Source: Sciurus carolinensis (lineage: Eukaryota; Chordata; Mammalia; Rodentia; Sciuridae). Taken from it: a DNA stretch of 64,000 bases. Location: positions 85,555,758 to 85,619,757 of the forward strand of contig NC_062217.1 in assembly GCF_902686445.1 (NCBI RefSeq). Direction: 5' to 3'. This document shows, one piece after another, positions 1 to 12,475 of the stretch; the stretch's first letter is position 1; every line of letters starts with the position of its first letter. Below the pieces are notes generated by a model. That model searched no databases and was not told where the DNA came from. It was given only the letters and a program-made list of their open reading frames with translations. A program made the position numbers and the translations under genes.

Positions 1-90
1 TCAATAATGAGCAGCGCCAGCATGCAGAGCACATATTCTTATCATTTAGGAAATCAAAATCACCATTTGCAGTTTGCAAGCACATTTTGG
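1..90 (+). CDS. XPO4: XPO4 coding exon (first in window, 5' part cut off by window edge)
   Basis: The reading frame starts at position 3; positions 1-2 finish a codon that is probably Val. It encodes [12 protein letters not shown]...AVCKHIL, about residues 30-58, and the first base of Glu59. This is the N-terminal helical region where karyopherins contact RanGTP. The donor TTTTGG|gtaagt is strong and leaves the next codon split after its first base. The true 5' end of the exon is not visible. Confidence 0.95.
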
Positions 91-1059
91 GTAAGTATTC
101 ACTTTAAAATATTTTGACATAATCAAATCTGTTTTTTCTGTCTTGAACATGTACTATTTTAAATTCCTTTTAAAAATAAAAAGATTCATGTAGTTAATAA
201 TTTTCTATTAATAATTATCCTACTGCAGTGGCTCTAAAGATATCCTGGGAAACCAGAAAGGAAACTTTTTCTTACTTTGGATTTTTTTTCCATCTTGGAT
301 ATAGTATTCAATAATTTGTTTTGTTTTTAACTTGAAGGCTATTAATGGTGGGGGAAAACTTTTTTCAGTTGTTCTCAAGTGTCATATCATTTGTTATAAG
401 ACATATACTGTAATATCTCTTCCCTGGTGTTAGTTTGAAAATTAAGATTGTTTTTAGAGGTTCTGTTTTCTTCTAGTTGTTTTTCCATATTTTTTATTTT
501 TTTATTTTTAAGCTGTTTAATTTGAACTCCATTTTCTTAGTAGTTATCAGTCACTTTTGGAGAGGTTACCACTGTATATCATAAAATTAAGCACTGTTTT
601 TTTACTTTTATCAGATCTGTTTTATGAGTACCTTATATCTGACATGTACAGAAGTGATCTCTTCTAAAATAATCACAAGAATTAAAATTTTCTTGTCCAA
701 AGGTGGCATTTTCTAAGAGTCATATATGCCATTGCCATCTACCTCTTAGATACTTTTCAATAATAGTAAGGGAGATTTCAATTGTTATCGTTATTTTATA
801 ACCTGATTATTGTTGACTGTTTTCTTAGTTGGAGCCATCTTTTATATAACATGTATTTAAGGCTCTGAAAGGCTGTTTGAGTCATCTATGAACATAAAAT
901 TGGTTACTTGAGCATTAAGAGCTAAAACATCTGATCTTTTATTCTTGTGCTTTTAATAGGGCATATCTATTACCATTACTCTGATTTCCAGATTGAAATA
1001 AGCCATAATTATGGTTATATGTTAAAAATGCTTTACATATAAGAGTTTATGAGATATTA

Positions 1060-1290
1060 AGTTGTAGTAGAAAGAGTGCTGGTGTTGGAACTGTGAGATC
1101 TGACTGTCAGTGGTACCTGCTACACTGTCACCTTTAGGAAACCAGCCTCACTGGACCTCCTTTTCATCTGCATTATGGGAATAATGATACCTACCATTTG
1201 CCTTAACGGGTGTGGCTATCTTAAGTTGTGAGATGCAGATGTAATGACATGTAAAAACACTTTGTGAACAATATGGTAAATGTCATATCC
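1060..1290 (+). repeat. MIR SINE fragment
   Basis: The order of motifs (agtagaaagagtgctggtgt, then a Cys/Leu-rich core region, then cctccttttcatctgc) follows the MIR consensus in sense orientation. Confidence 0.6.
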
Positions 1291-2426
1291 ACATTACCTC
1301 ATTTAAGATAGCTTTTTAAGAATATGAGTAGCTTATAAAATGCTGTGTTTTCTGTTGGCAAGGAGTTAACAGTAATGGTGAACATGGCTCTATCATTTAC
1401 AAGTGAGTTCTTACTGTTAAGAACAAGTTTTAACAACTCTTTTAAATGTGGCCATTTTAATTAATTTACTTATAAGTCATTAGTTTTTACACTTTGATGG
1501 ATTTGTTTGTGTTACTAAGAAAATTTGTTATCTTTACCTGTGGAGAATATTTAATTTAATGTTAAAGTAAAAGTAGTGAGACTAAAACATCAGCGGAAAG
1601 AATTTAAGGAAGACTTACCTTATCCTTATTGCTTTGAAATTGTTCATTGTTAATAGATTTAGAAAACTATTGTTGTTAAACTGTTAACCTAAAATGAGTC
1701 TGGTTTTCATGGCTTACGCCTCACCTACATTGACTAGAATTCCATCAGTGTTCCATCTGCCTCTCTGTTGTAATGCAGTTGTCATTCTAGATTGGTTGGA
1801 AATAGTTGATCTAAGTTATAAGTATTTTATTAGAGCATATTTGTTTATATCACTCTTTCCTTTCTAGAGTATTTATATTTTATGAAGTACTATTGCTTTT
1901 TTATGATTTGAGCTATTTTGGATTACTATTGTTTTCTTGATAAAATTTTCTAAAGATTAGTATTGCTAGTTCTGGCCATGCTTTTAAAATCAGTTTGGGT
2001 TTTGAGACATTAACTATTTAAAAGATGGAGTGCATGTATGACAAGCATAATCATTAATGTACTGCAAAGCCCTGTGTTACATTAATGTTTACATCTAAAC
2101 TTCACAAAAAAAAATCTTTTTTAACTCCTTACTCAGTTGCCACCAGCACAGAAGGGCAAATTCCTCTAAGAAGACTTCTCATACAAGTGGCAGTCAATCA
2201 CAATTCAGAATTTTCACATTCTTATTTAGGGATTATATGTCATTTTTATAGAATGTCTGGGAAATATATTCTGATAAAGGGGAGACTTTCTCTTTGATGC
2301 CTCCCTTTTCTGGTCTCTTAAAATTCTTCTTCTCACTGCTAACTTGAGTTTTGTATGTTCTTATTTTTCTCATTTCTTTCTCTTATCTTTTTGTTTTCAT
2401 TCTAGTTTTTATTTTCTTTACTCTTT

Positions 2427-2466
2427 TCCGTGTGTGTATGGTCTGTTGTGTGTGTGTGTGTGCATG
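2427..2466 (+). repeat. Imperfect TG microsatellite
   Basis: Two TG-rich runs (cgtgtgtgtatg and ttgtgtgtgtgtgtgtgcatg) lie side by side. There is no evidence of function. Confidence 0.8.
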
Positions 2467-3729
2467 TTGCATGCTTGTGTATTTTGTCAGAAGAGCACTT
2501 GTAGCCTAATTCACTTCAGAAATCTTTGGCACTTTGGAATTTACTAGTTTTTTTAGGATCAGATATTTCCTCAAAAAAAACCCGTCAGTTCTATTCTTGC
2601 TAAAAATATAATCAGGAACTCTGAGGGATTGGCTTACTTTTTCTGGTGTTAACTTTGTAGCATTCTTTAGTCCTTTTCACAGGGAGAAATGAGATTGACT
2701 CACCTCTTATCTGAGAAGTAGGCAAAACAAAATGAAATAAACTAGCAAAAAGTCATTGAGACTAGTGAACTTAACACTTCTTTGTATTTGGAAAAATTCT
2801 TTAGTAAAACTATTGATTTTGTCTTCTTTCACCTGAGGTTTATGGGCATAGACATCATTAAATCAAAAAATCAGACTTTTTCGAGCTTATATTTTCTGTG
2901 CTCTGGATAGAAATCTTTAAGGCCAGAGAGGAGGTTGTAGTAACTGAACATCAATGGTTTATTTTTATTCTCTTAAAAACTTTTTGGATCAGAATGTAGT
3001 GCTTTTCCTCTCATTATTTACTTCATTTGCGAACTTTTGTCTGCATAGTTTGGTCTAGTTTCAGATGACTGATAAAATAAAAATTTTATGTCCATAATTA
3101 TTATTAGCGAAAGTTACTGTGGTTGCAAGGAAGTGAAGGCTTTCTGTTAAAGTGTTCTCAAATAATTTATCATCTTGGCAGTGTCCTAGTCACTGACAGA
3201 TCTTCTTAAAAGTAGTTAATGGAGAATTTCTAGATGAATTGTGTTCTTTATGAAAATCTTACAGTTTCAAGCATCTTTTTAGCAAAAAGTAAGAATAAGG
3301 CTCATGGACACAGGAGTTCTAATCTCTTATTGGTAGACTTCTAAAGTTCCTTTAGTTTCTCTTGCACTTTTATACTATGTATAAGTACATAATTGTTTTT
3401 ATGAGAAAGTAATGTTTAGGAAAATTTCTACTTTAAAATGGAATTTGGCTTTCTGTTTTCCAGATTCCTCCATTCTTAGTGACAGCTTCTTGTAGGAGTA
3501 GTAATTTAGAAGTCTTCATTTAATACCATGCACAGGTAGCTAAGAAAAAAGTTACAAAACTTTGTTGAATCTTGAAAACTTTCAGATGTCATTATTCTTC
3601 TATAATAGCTACCAAAATGGCAGAAAAAGACTAGGAGATAAGTATGAATAGTTCAAAATAAATGTTTCATTGCTCATGAGTATTAAAAGGTGCTTATTTG
3701 GTCTTGTCTTCAGTGGCATATGCATTTAG

Positions 3730-3870
3730 TAATGGATTAGTGTTGCTGGGAATATTTGCTAGGTTTATGACCTCAAATTTTCTCCCTTTACCCCTTTGGG
3801 CATCAGTTTCTTCACCTATAAGATATAGGAATTATATTAGATGATCTGTGGAGTTCTAATTCTAAAATTC
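3730..3870 (+). repeat. MIR SINE fragment
   Basis: The segment gggcatcagtttcttcacct followed by ataagatataggaattatat resembles the 3' half of MIR in sense orientation. Confidence 0.5.
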
Positions 3871-5461
3871 TGAGTTCCTCAGAGTTTACCTCCTTGTTAA
3901 AAAATATCTGTATTAAAGATTTCAGGTTCCTTGCCCTTAAAATTGCAAGGAAAACAAAGACAGGCAATCATCATTTTCTTCTAGAAGAGGATCATAAGTG
4001 AGAGATTATTTGAATTACCTTTATGAGGCAGTACCATATTTCTCCTTAAATGACCTAAATGTTTTAAATCCTCTTTGAATAAAATCCTCACTTCTTCCCT
4101 CTCCTGGAACTTTAAACATTTCTTTTTATAATAGGATTACACTTTTTAGAAGTTACTGCTTTGTTTTATTAACTATTATATTTTTATACATTTAAAATTT
4201 TTGTGAATTCTAATTATCTCAATTAGAATTTATGTTAAGGTAGCATGGAATAATAAAATATATTTTTTTTTAAGTTCCAAATTGGTTCATCTTACTAGTT
4301 ATGTTCAGACCTCCTATATAGTAGTACAATGTGATAGGAATTTATGTAGGGTACACCGTTTTTTCCTTATTTTTATAGCTAATTGTGTCAAGACTGCTCA
4401 CAAGATTTTTAAATGACCTGAGGTTGAATAAGAGAGAAGACAGTGTGCCTGGATTATATCTTCATGCTCTTCTGATAAGTTCTTGAAGGTGCCATTCTAT
4501 ACTCAGAGTTAATTTCTTATGGCTTTCAAATGCTCATGTCCAGTGATCTTGGCAAATAATCTGGAATCTAATCATAGATTTTAGGAGAATTTCACATGAT
4601 GATTATTTTTCAGACCTTCCGAAGGTTTCTACTTTTTCTTGACTTCATTTTGACTATTTCTCCCTTTTGATAATGCTGTTTGGAAACTGATTGTAGTGGT
4701 ATTGGTGAATAGATGAAAAAATAGAAAATTAATATAAAATATTTATTAGATATATGAATTTTCTATTTTTTCCCCCGATTCACTTTTTAGTTCAGAAACT
4801 ATAACTTGCTAGTTAAGACTGGGTCTTTCTAGTAGCTTTGGGATTATACTCAGTTTGATCAGTACTGCAATCAGAAAATTCATGAGAACTTCTCACCTTG
4901 TGTAAATGTGACTCATTTTGTTTTAACATTTTGAGAAAAATAATGTCAACATGCTTGTATTTATTTCCGAACTTGCTATTGGAGATGGGTCATCCTGCTG
5001 AAGGCTTACTTACTTAATAACCAAAATAATTTAACAGCATGGCTCATCACAAATAGTAATGTTCAAGGACCAATTTAATAAGATATTTTTCAGATACAAA
5101 GTTCTGTTTTTGCACAGGGTGAGAATCTCTTAGTATATTTTCTGATTGCTTTATATTTTTTATTTTTATTTTTTTTAAAGCTGTGTTATTTTTTAGTTCT
5201 TCATGCTTTGGAAGTAACAGTTGAAGAGAGGTGAGGAAAGTTTGTGAAAATTGTGATCGGTGATTAGCTGCCACCTGCCTGAGGTGTCTTCTGAGAGGAA
5301 CTAACCTCTTTGTGGTGCTAGAGCAAGGTCACTGGATTTAAAAATGAACAGGTAATCATCTTATTCCTTGTCTGAAAAGTTCTGTTTTAAAATTAATAAA
5401 TGCAAAATGCCCAAGGTAATGTGAACTATAGTTTAAAGAAAGTTTTCAATTTTCTCCTCAG

Positions 5462-5603
5462 AAACTAGTAAAGTGGACTATGTCCTTTTTCAAGCCGCCA
5501 CAGCCATAATGGAAGCAGTTGTCCGAGAGTGGATTCTCTTGGAAAAAGGTAGCATCGAGTCACTGCGAACATTCCTTTTAACCTATGTCTTACAAAGGCC
5601 TAA
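5462..5603 (+). CDS. XPO4: XPO4 coding exon (second in window)
   Basis: The acceptor is tttctcctcag|AAACT, and the first two bases complete Glu59. The exon encodes TSKVDYVLFQAATAIMEAV...LLTYVLQRP, about residues 60-105, plus two bases of Asn106. The donor CCTAA|gtaagt is strong. The alternating hydrophobic pattern fits paired HEAT-repeat helices. The length is 142 bp. Confidence 0.96.
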
Positions 5604-5749
5604 GTAAGTACATGGAGGAAACACGTAAAATACTTTCGTTGAGCTTATGTATCTGTCTTTTTAGAGCTAGGTTTTTTGGTTTTTGTTTTTTTTTTAAGCC
5701 ATTGGTGTTTGTGATTAAACTCTATGTGAGATTCATAGTTTAAAAACTA

Positions 5750-5945
5750 ACTTAAAAAACTAAATAGCAGAAAGATCAAAGAAAGTAGAGGAAAGAGAAT
5801 AGGAAGAGAAGAGGGAAGGGTAAGGGAAAGTACTAGGGACTGAATTAGAACAAATTTTATTATGTACTTTTATAATTATGTCAAAATGAATCCTTATGTT
5901 GTATATAATTAATATGAACCAATTAAAAAAAAAATCTAAAAAATT
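5750..5945 (+). mobile_element. L1 3' end, 5'-truncated, sense
   Basis: A purine-rich stretch (agaggaaagagaataggaag) is followed by a characteristic 3' segment (tgtatataattaatatgaac) and an A-rich tail. The pattern fits the 3' UTR of a rodent L1. The same 3' segment, diverged, is joined to the U6 pseudogene at 18514-18618. Confidence 0.7.
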
Positions 5946-6259
5946 TTAAAAAGACTACCAACCTGACTCCTAAAGAGTAAGGATCACATGGGAACTTCTG
6001 ACCCCTAGATAGATTCCTTCCTACAGCTGTTTGTTTATCACAACCTCCCTTGCAGCCTGGGAACTCAGAACTCTGTAGCACTGGATAGACTTCAGTGTGA
6101 CAAATTTGCATAGTGTTTATGTGTGTGCTTTCTTGTATTATCCAAAATAATTCCATTCTTTAATGATTTTGATTTGTAACTATTGTAGAAGGAATTTTAG
6201 AATGGATTATAGGGTTCCATATTAAAATAATTCACTTATAAAATTTCTTCCATTTATTT

Positions 6260-6560
6260 GAAACAATTTAAAAACTTCACCAAAGTTGAAGAATAGTACA
6301 TTGAACACATATATACCCTTTTCTTAGTAGAGGCTCAGTTAACATTTCATCATGTTTTCTCTGAGCCATTTGAGAGTATGCCTCCAACATCATGATACCT
6401 TATTCTTAACTGTATGAGCATGTCTCTTCCAAAAGCATTCTGTCAGTACTGTTGACATAACTGGTATATTTTTATTATTTAATGTATTTCTGATTCCTTA
6501 TTTTGAATTGTCCAGTTGTCTGTTATTTTTATCCTTTTTCCTCTTTTAGGTTATTTTAAA
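6260..6560. repeat. Old L1-type 3' UTR fragment (probable)
   Basis: The text resembles the old mammalian L1 segment containing 'cacatatataccctt ... cagttaacatttcatcatgt'. The sequences at about 17885-18000, 22440-22640 and 36690-36910 look like related fragments. Assignment is by eye. Confidence 0.4.
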
Positions 6561-6676
6561 AAATATGGCAATCTATCTCTTCCTTCAGATCTATTAATGT
6601 ATGATTTACATATAGTAGGTTATTTTTTAAAATCCATGATTTAACTATAGATTGTACTTTGTATTTAGTTACATCT

Positions 6677-6814
6677 TTTTTTTTTTAAATTATTTTGTTT
6701 TAGTTGTAGGTGGACACAATACCTTTATTTTATTTTTATGTGGTGCTGAGGATCAAACCCAGGACCTCATGTATGCTAGGCGAGCGCTCCACCACTGATT
6801 CACAACCCCAACCC
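6677..6814 (-). mobile_element. ID-type tRNA-derived SINE (sciurid, long tail)
   Basis: It is read on the minus strand, with a tail containing tttagttgtaggtggacaca, the box region ggtgctgaggatcaaaccca, and the head accccaaccc. Imperfect target duplications tagttacatct and tagttatgtct flank it. Confidence 0.85.
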
Positions 6815-6923
6815 TAGTTATGTCTCTTTAAATCTAGAATAATTCTGTTCATCTTTCATGTCATAGGCATTTTAATCTTGTAGAATGCCTATAATGTGAG
6901 CCTAATTAAAAATTTTTGGCTTA

Positions 6924-6961
6924 CTACGTACGTAGAACTATACAACTATATGTTGTATAGT
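6924..6961. repeat. Two adjacent perfect palindromes
   Basis: ctacgtacgtag (6924-6935) is a perfect 12-bp palindrome. Immediately after it, actatacaac and gttgtatagt (6937-6946 and 6952-6961) form a 10-bp stem with a 5-base loop. Confidence 0.85.
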
Positions 6962-7081
6962 ATTGACTAGTGTACCTATGTGTAGTATAGTTGTGTATTT
7001 CACATTTCTTGCTCATAATTTTTTCTTTTCTGATTTTTCCTCTCCTGAGGTAAACTTTATATGGAGTGAGATACATTGTCC

Positions 7082-7178
7082 TTTTTTTTTCCCCTTCAGT
7101 GCTGGGCATCTAACCCAGGGTCTTGGGCATGCTAGAAAAGTGCTGTGCCACTGAGTCACATCCTTAGCTCCACAGTGC
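7082..7178 (-). mobile_element. ID-type SINE
   Basis: The minus-strand tRNA-derived body includes cagtgctgggcatctaaccc and ccactgagtcacatcctta. Likely target duplications (cattgtcctttt and cagtgccttttt) flank it. Confidence 0.75.
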
Positions 7179-7199
7179 CTTTTTTTTTTTAAAGGCAGG

Positions 7200-7400
7200 T
7201 GTAGCATAGTATGAGAGGGAATTGTAACTGACTTTTGCCACTATGGAACCTTGGACAAGTTACTTGACTAATTTTTGTGCATTCATTTTATGATTTATTA
7301 AATAGAGTGAACAATGATACTTAACCCCAGATTGTCATAAGGATTAAATGTGTTAATTTTTGTGAAGTATATATAAAGCCTTGCATATCATAAGAACTCA
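7200..7400 (+). repeat. MIR SINE fragment
   Basis: The motif ttggacaagttacttgacta and the following AT-rich 3' section ending in gattaaatgtgttaat match MIR in sense orientation. Confidence 0.55.
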
Positions 7401-7502
7401 ATGCTATTATTTATTTTCCAATAATTGCTAATTCTTGTTGATAGATATTTATACAACTAGCTTTATGTATGTTTATAGTAGTAGTTTTCAGCTTTATGTA
7501 CT

Positions 7503-7662
7503 TTTTTTTGTGGTAGTATTAGGGATGAACCCACGGACACCCTACGACTAGGTAAAACATACCCTTTTTATTTTTTATTGTGAGGCCTGGCCTGGCTTAT
7601 ATTCCTTCTGCCTCAGCCTCATGAGTTGCCGGGATTATAGGTATACACCACCATGCTTGGCT
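7503..7662 (-). mobile_element. B1-ID dimeric SINE
   Basis: In minus orientation, a degenerate ID half is followed by a 7SL-derived half with tgcctcagcctcatgagttg and gggattataggtatacacca. Confidence 0.75.
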
Positions 7663-8406
7663 TCATATATTTTTTCTAATATATGTGTATGTGAAATTAT
7701 TTTGTCCCCCCAAAAGTATAAAAATTTCTCTTTGGTCAACAATAATTTTTGTATCTTAAGCATTTATTTGCCTACTGAATGAAGGATGAGTGGTTAAAGA
7801 CTAATATTTTGAAGAAATATTTTTCACTTCAGGCTTGTCATAGGGAGACATATTTATTCATTGTATGAATGTTGAATAAATGCCTGTCGTGTGTTATGCA
7901 ATGCCTTTTGCTCGTAATAGTGTTCTTAGAGTGGATGGTTGATCTGGGAGATGAGTTAAACAGTACAAACAGATGCATCAAGTTATTTGGGAGTGCATTG
8001 GAAGCCCTTAGTAATAACTTCCCAGACAAAGTGACATCACAGTCTTAGGAGAGGGAGTAGAAGAGACCTGGAAGTGCAAGAGCATGGAGCTAGGAACTGA
8101 AAGAAGTTCAGTATGTCTGCAGTTTTGAGTGTATGTGGAAGGAGGGAGGTTGGAAAGGGGAGCAGTCACTTGGCCAGGAAGGGCCTTCTAAATGGATAAC
8201 CATATAACTTCGGTCCAAACTGGGACGCCTCTGAGAGTGAAAGTAAGCACTTTTAATAATTATGCTGAACAGTAGGTAAATTGAGACTGCTTATAGTAAA
8301 GATAGAATGGGTCTATAGCTGCTTGTATCCCAAGGGCACATGGTTGTTATATCTTTGTGGCATTTGAGATGTTGTTTATAAATTCATGTTTTATGAACCT
8401 TACCTT

Positions 8407-8573
8407 TTTTTCTTTGGTACTGGGGATTGAACTCAGGGGCACTTAACTACAGAGCCGTGTCCCCAGCCCTGTTTTGTATTTCATTTAGAGACAGGGTCTC
8501 ACTGAGTTGCTTAGTGCCTCACCATTGCTGAGGCTGGCTTTGAACTCGCCATCCTTCTGTCTTGGCCTCCTAT
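8407..8573 (-). mobile_element. B1-ID dimeric SINE
   Basis: A minus-strand ID half (ggtactggggattgaactca) is followed by a B1 half (gagacagggtctcactgagt). The target duplication tatgaaccttaccttt / tatgagccttaccttt flanks it. Confidence 0.88.
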
Positions 8574-8889
8574 GAGCCTTACCTTTAAGAAAAAGTCAAG
8601 AAAAGATTTTAAATCTCTGTGCCTTTGTAGTCAAATGGGCTTTGTAAACTGCTTCAACTTAGATGGGTGCTTCTGCCATCATACAGAGGAACAGAACCTA
8701 GGTAGAAAACTTTTATAAGTTTATTTTAGAATATGTGTGTTTCCATGATACTATAACTTGGTTAGCCAAAATTGTATCTTTTTATGTTGTATGGTAATGG
8801 GATGTATGATCACACTACCGATTGGAGATGGATGTTAGATCAGAATTTTTTTTAATATTAGTAATCCTCCTCCCAAATATTTAACAGGG

Positions 8890-9080
8890 AACTCACTTAA
8901 CATATGTTGAACTCTGCTTAAAATTCTTAGTACTAGGCACAGTCCTAGAGACATTTAATCCTTATAATAATTCTGTTAGTGTTACCCCATTTTACACATG
9001 AGAAAACAGAGGCTATGGGTACTCTTTTGCCCAGGGTCACACAGTCAGTAAATTATGTAACCTTTACTTGAACCTAGGTT
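8890..9080 (+). repeat. MIR/L2-like fragment
   Basis: The run ccccattttacacatgagaa followed by gggtcacacagtcagtaaat is the widely shared core of old mammalian MIR/L2-type repeats. Confidence 0.55.
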
Positions 9081-9237
9081 TTCTGACTTTGGAAGTGCAA
9101 GAGGTATACCAGTAGAGTGGGTATAATGGTCTCAGTATAAGTGGTATTATTAGTAGCTTAGGTCTAGTGAGAAATTTGGGAATACTTTTATTTTAAATTT
9201 AGGTAAATGTTTTCATAATGATTTTTATGTTTTACAG

Positions 9238-9376
9238 CCTCCAGAAGTATGTTCGGGAACAGATTCTATTAGCTGTAGCAGTAATTGTAAAACGAGGATC
9301 ATTAGATAAATCAATCGACTGCAAAAGCATTTTTCATGAAGTCAGCCAGTTGATAAGTAGTGGCAATCCCACTGTG
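9238..9376 (+). CDS. XPO4: XPO4 coding exon (third in window)
   Basis: The acceptor is tgttttacag|CCTCC. The first base completes Asn106, then the exon encodes LQKYVREQILLAVAV...VSQLISSGNPTV, about residues 107-152, ending between codons at GTG|gtaagt. Translation runs 33 codons into the intron before a stop, but that extension is intronic. The sequence is a typical HEAT-repeat segment. Confidence 0.96.
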
Positions 9377-9689
9377 GTAAGTATGCAATTTGTATTTATA
9401 AGTATTAAAAATTTTATTTTTTATTTTTATTTCACAGCCAGCTTTATACCAATAGTAGTATGGATAGCTACCTAAAAGAAAAAGTGCACGAGCTAATAAA
9501 TCAAGCAATTTTCGTTTGTTCAAGTTTTGTTTTATTTCTGTATATGTAATATACATGTAGTATATTTTGCTTTTGCATTTGATTTTTTTTTATATATATT
9601 ACCATGGTGTTCATAATTGTCATTTTAATTGGTTGTAAAATATCTTTAATTAATATACCATGATATTCTTAACTATTTCTATTGTGCTC

Positions 9690-9825
9690 TACCATTGACT
9701 TATATCCCCAGCCCATTAAAAATTCTTTTTTAAGACAGGTTGCCCAAGCTGACCTTGAACTTGGGATCCTCTTCCCCCAGATTCCTGATTAGCAGTAATT
9801 ATAGGTCTGTTCTTCTGTGCCTAAT
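9690..9825 (-). mobile_element. Degenerate B1-ID dimeric SINE
   Basis: It shows eroded motifs: ctaccattgacttatatccc (ID head), then aagacaggttgcccaagctg and gatcctcttcccccagattc (B1 part). Confidence 0.55.
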
Positions 9826-10229
9826 ATTTTTTCCCATTTTTAAATATACTTGGACAACTACTAGTGATTACAGAAATATTTGAATTAAATATAAAGTGAC
9901 ATCTAACAAAACAAAAAATTATTAATTGTTGCCTGTGATCAACTATAGTCCTGGAATTGAGCAACTGATACTTAATTCATATGATAACTATTTGTATTAC
10001 TGAATGATATTTAACTCACACATAAATTAGATTGGCCATACCTGTTCATTCTGATTCTCAGCAATTAAATCTTTAGATATTTGGGGTAGTTTTTTTTTTT
10101 CCTTTGCTTTTACAGTTTCTTTTCTTGAAACATTTGAGAGATATCTATGTGAGGCCATACCTCCTACAATTCTTTTTTAATTTCTTTGCATCGTCAGTGG
10201 CCTCTCAGTAAGGGGTGTGGTTTTATTTT

Positions 10230-10290
10230 TACTTTTTTCATGGTGCTGGGGATTGAACTCGGGGCCTGTACCTGCTATACCCGCACCCCA
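10230..10290 (-). mobile_element. Partial ID-type SINE
   Basis: The segment ggtgctggggattgaactcg is followed by a shortened body, with degenerate head remnants near gcaccccaag. Confidence 0.65.
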
Positions 10291-10777
10291 AGTATAATAT
10301 GATTTTAATGATATGTTTGATGCCTTGAGATTAAGATGTAGTTGTATATTTTAGGACGGTTGTGTACATTGTCCTTAACTTGGCACAGTAGCTCTCTTCT
10401 CTTCTACTTTCAGCCTCTTACCATACATAACTATACACTTATCTCGCTGCTCTAGCCATCTGCTAGGGTCTAAACTGAAGGAATCCATAAGTAAGCTTGT
10501 TAGAACTATGGAACTCACTAAATACACTTTAAGTTCCTTTCCTCTCCTTTGGAATTCACCAGTGATCAAGTGTTTATTTTTTCCTTTATCAACTTTATTG
10601 AGGAATAGAATAATTTGATGCATTACTGCCTTTATTTAAATTGTGCACTTCATTAGGTTTTTGTAACTATTTATAACTGCAAACCACCAGAATCCAAAGT
10701 ACAGGATATTTGTTGTGATTTTTGACTATGTGGATATTGTGTTTTATGCCATTTTTATGGCAAATTTCTTCAAGTAG

Positions 10778-10975
10778 TGCTGTTCAGTAGAACTTTATTG
10801 ATTGATACAAATGTTCTATTATCTGTGCTTTTCATTATGTAGCCATATCAGTGATTTGTGACTTTTGAACATTTGGAATGTGTGACTGAGGAATTGAATT
10901 TAATTTTAACTAATTAAATTCAAGTAATCATATGTAGCTATGACAGTCATATTGGACAGGGCAGTTCTAGAGACA
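10778..10975. repeat. hAT-type non-autonomous DNA transposon fossil (probable)
   Basis: One end reads agtgctgttcagtagaact and the other tattggacagggcagttcta. These are imperfect terminal inverted repeats around an AT-rich body, as in MER-type hAT elements. Confidence 0.5.
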
Positions 10976-12339
10976 TTGATAATCCAAGGATCTAATTTTA
11001 TGTCCTTTTACTTAATATCATGAATATCTTAGTATTGTGAAATCTGTTTATATAAAACTAAAACTTAAAATGTTTGTATCACTGCATTTTATAAAGCATT
11101 TTTATTTTATGTAGTGAGAAAATTTCTTGAAAATAATTCTGTACTCAGAGTCCATTTACAAGTTTTGAGATGAAAATTATTGGGAAGATACTTTTTTACT
11201 TACTATTATTCTATATGATCTCAAAGATCTCTCATCGGTAAATGTATTTTCCATTTCTAATGGAGAGCTTTGCTCTTGAAGGTTGATGCTTTAGGGATAC
11301 CCCCATTAGTTGCATATTGAATGACAGTCTTGTCAGTTGTGCAGATTTTGGTATTAATTTGCTTCTAAACATCCTCACCACGTGTGCAGTCCAGTGCTGG
11401 CTGTAACAGAGAGCTGAGGGAAAAAGTGCTGGCTACTACTGGTAGGGAAAAGTTTAGAACAGAAAGTCCTATTACATACTAGCCCTGAATGCTCTGAATC
11501 AAGTTACTTCTCATATTTTAGATTTTGCTTTAGCACATCTTGTTTCATTTTTGACAGTCCTGTAGTAAAAGAGTCTAGCTCATTGCAATGGACCGAATTT
11601 AAACTTGAAGAACTTTACTGGTGATGCTGAGACTATCTATAACTTCCCATGCTAGTTTGGTGACCATTCCAGCTAGGATTTTGTTGTTGAGATCTGCAGC
11701 CTGCCCTCACGCCCCACAAGTACCCTGTTGGCACTGGGACACTACAAGCGAAGGATAAAGAGTCCCTTGCCTTTCTCAGGAATGAACACATACTTGGGGA
11801 TTGAGTTCTCTGCTTCCTTTCTTCTGGGGTAATTTGACCCAGGATAAAAAGTAGTCCACTACAAACTGACAATTGAATTTTTTCAAGGCACTGAAATAAC
11901 TGTTCTGAGAATGATTAGAACAGATGTAGCTGTTTAGTTAGAGAAGATTTTGCTACATTCATAGTGTGTACACTTTGAGAATAAGTGGATCAATTTAATA
12001 ATCTCATAAAATACTCTACAATACTTTTCAAAGTCAAATTTCCAATATTATGGCCAAGATCCTGTGTAGTAGCAAGAAATCAATAGTGAGAGGTAGAATT
12101 TAATTTCAAGATTGTAAAGTAAATTGATTTTGGTGACCACACTGAAAACATTAAAACTTAAATAATCTATATTTATATGGCAAGTGAAGTGCACACACTG
12201 GCCATCCTTGTTTGTTCTTGCTCCGTAGCTTGAAACTAGCTCATTCAGCCTTTGAAAGAGTGTTGGGTTTTGGTTGATTGTTCTCCTGTACTCATTTCAT
12301 AAATGTGTTTTATCCAAGTTTAGGGGCATTGTAGTTCAT

Positions 12340-12475
12340 AGAGCACTGGTTTTGGATTCATACTTAGGTTAAAATTATAGCTTTGCCATTTACTGCCCAT
12401 GTAACTTGGACAAATTATTTAACTTCTATAGGCATAAATTCCCTAATATGTAAACTAAATGTGGTGATACCATTT
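12340..12475 (+). repeat. MIR SINE fragment
   Basis: The motifs agctttgccatttactgccc and cttggacaaattatttaact follow the MIR core in sense orientation. Confidence 0.6.

Larger units (their letters stand above)
91..5461 (+). other. XPO4: XPO4 intron 1 of window (GT-AG)
   Basis: This is 5371 bp of AT-rich sequence with few recognisable repeats: two MIR fragments (about 1060-1290 and 3730-3870) and a TG-rich microsatellite near 2430-2465. No exon, RNA gene or squirrel SINE was seen. The rest looks like unique or anciently decayed sequence. Confidence 0.9.
5604..9237 (+). other. XPO4: XPO4 intron 2 of window (GT-AG)
   Basis: This is 3634 bp. It holds an L1 3' end in sense orientation, an old L1-like fragment, three ID-type SINEs or SINE parts in minus orientation, a B1-ID dimer, MIR-like fragments and a small cluster of perfect palindromes at 6924-6961. 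Confidence 0.9.

Noticed and set aside
11633..11872. Minus-strand open frame of 79 codons in intron 3
   Set aside because: No recognisable protein, no splice partner and no repeat-independent coding evidence; this length is expected by chance.
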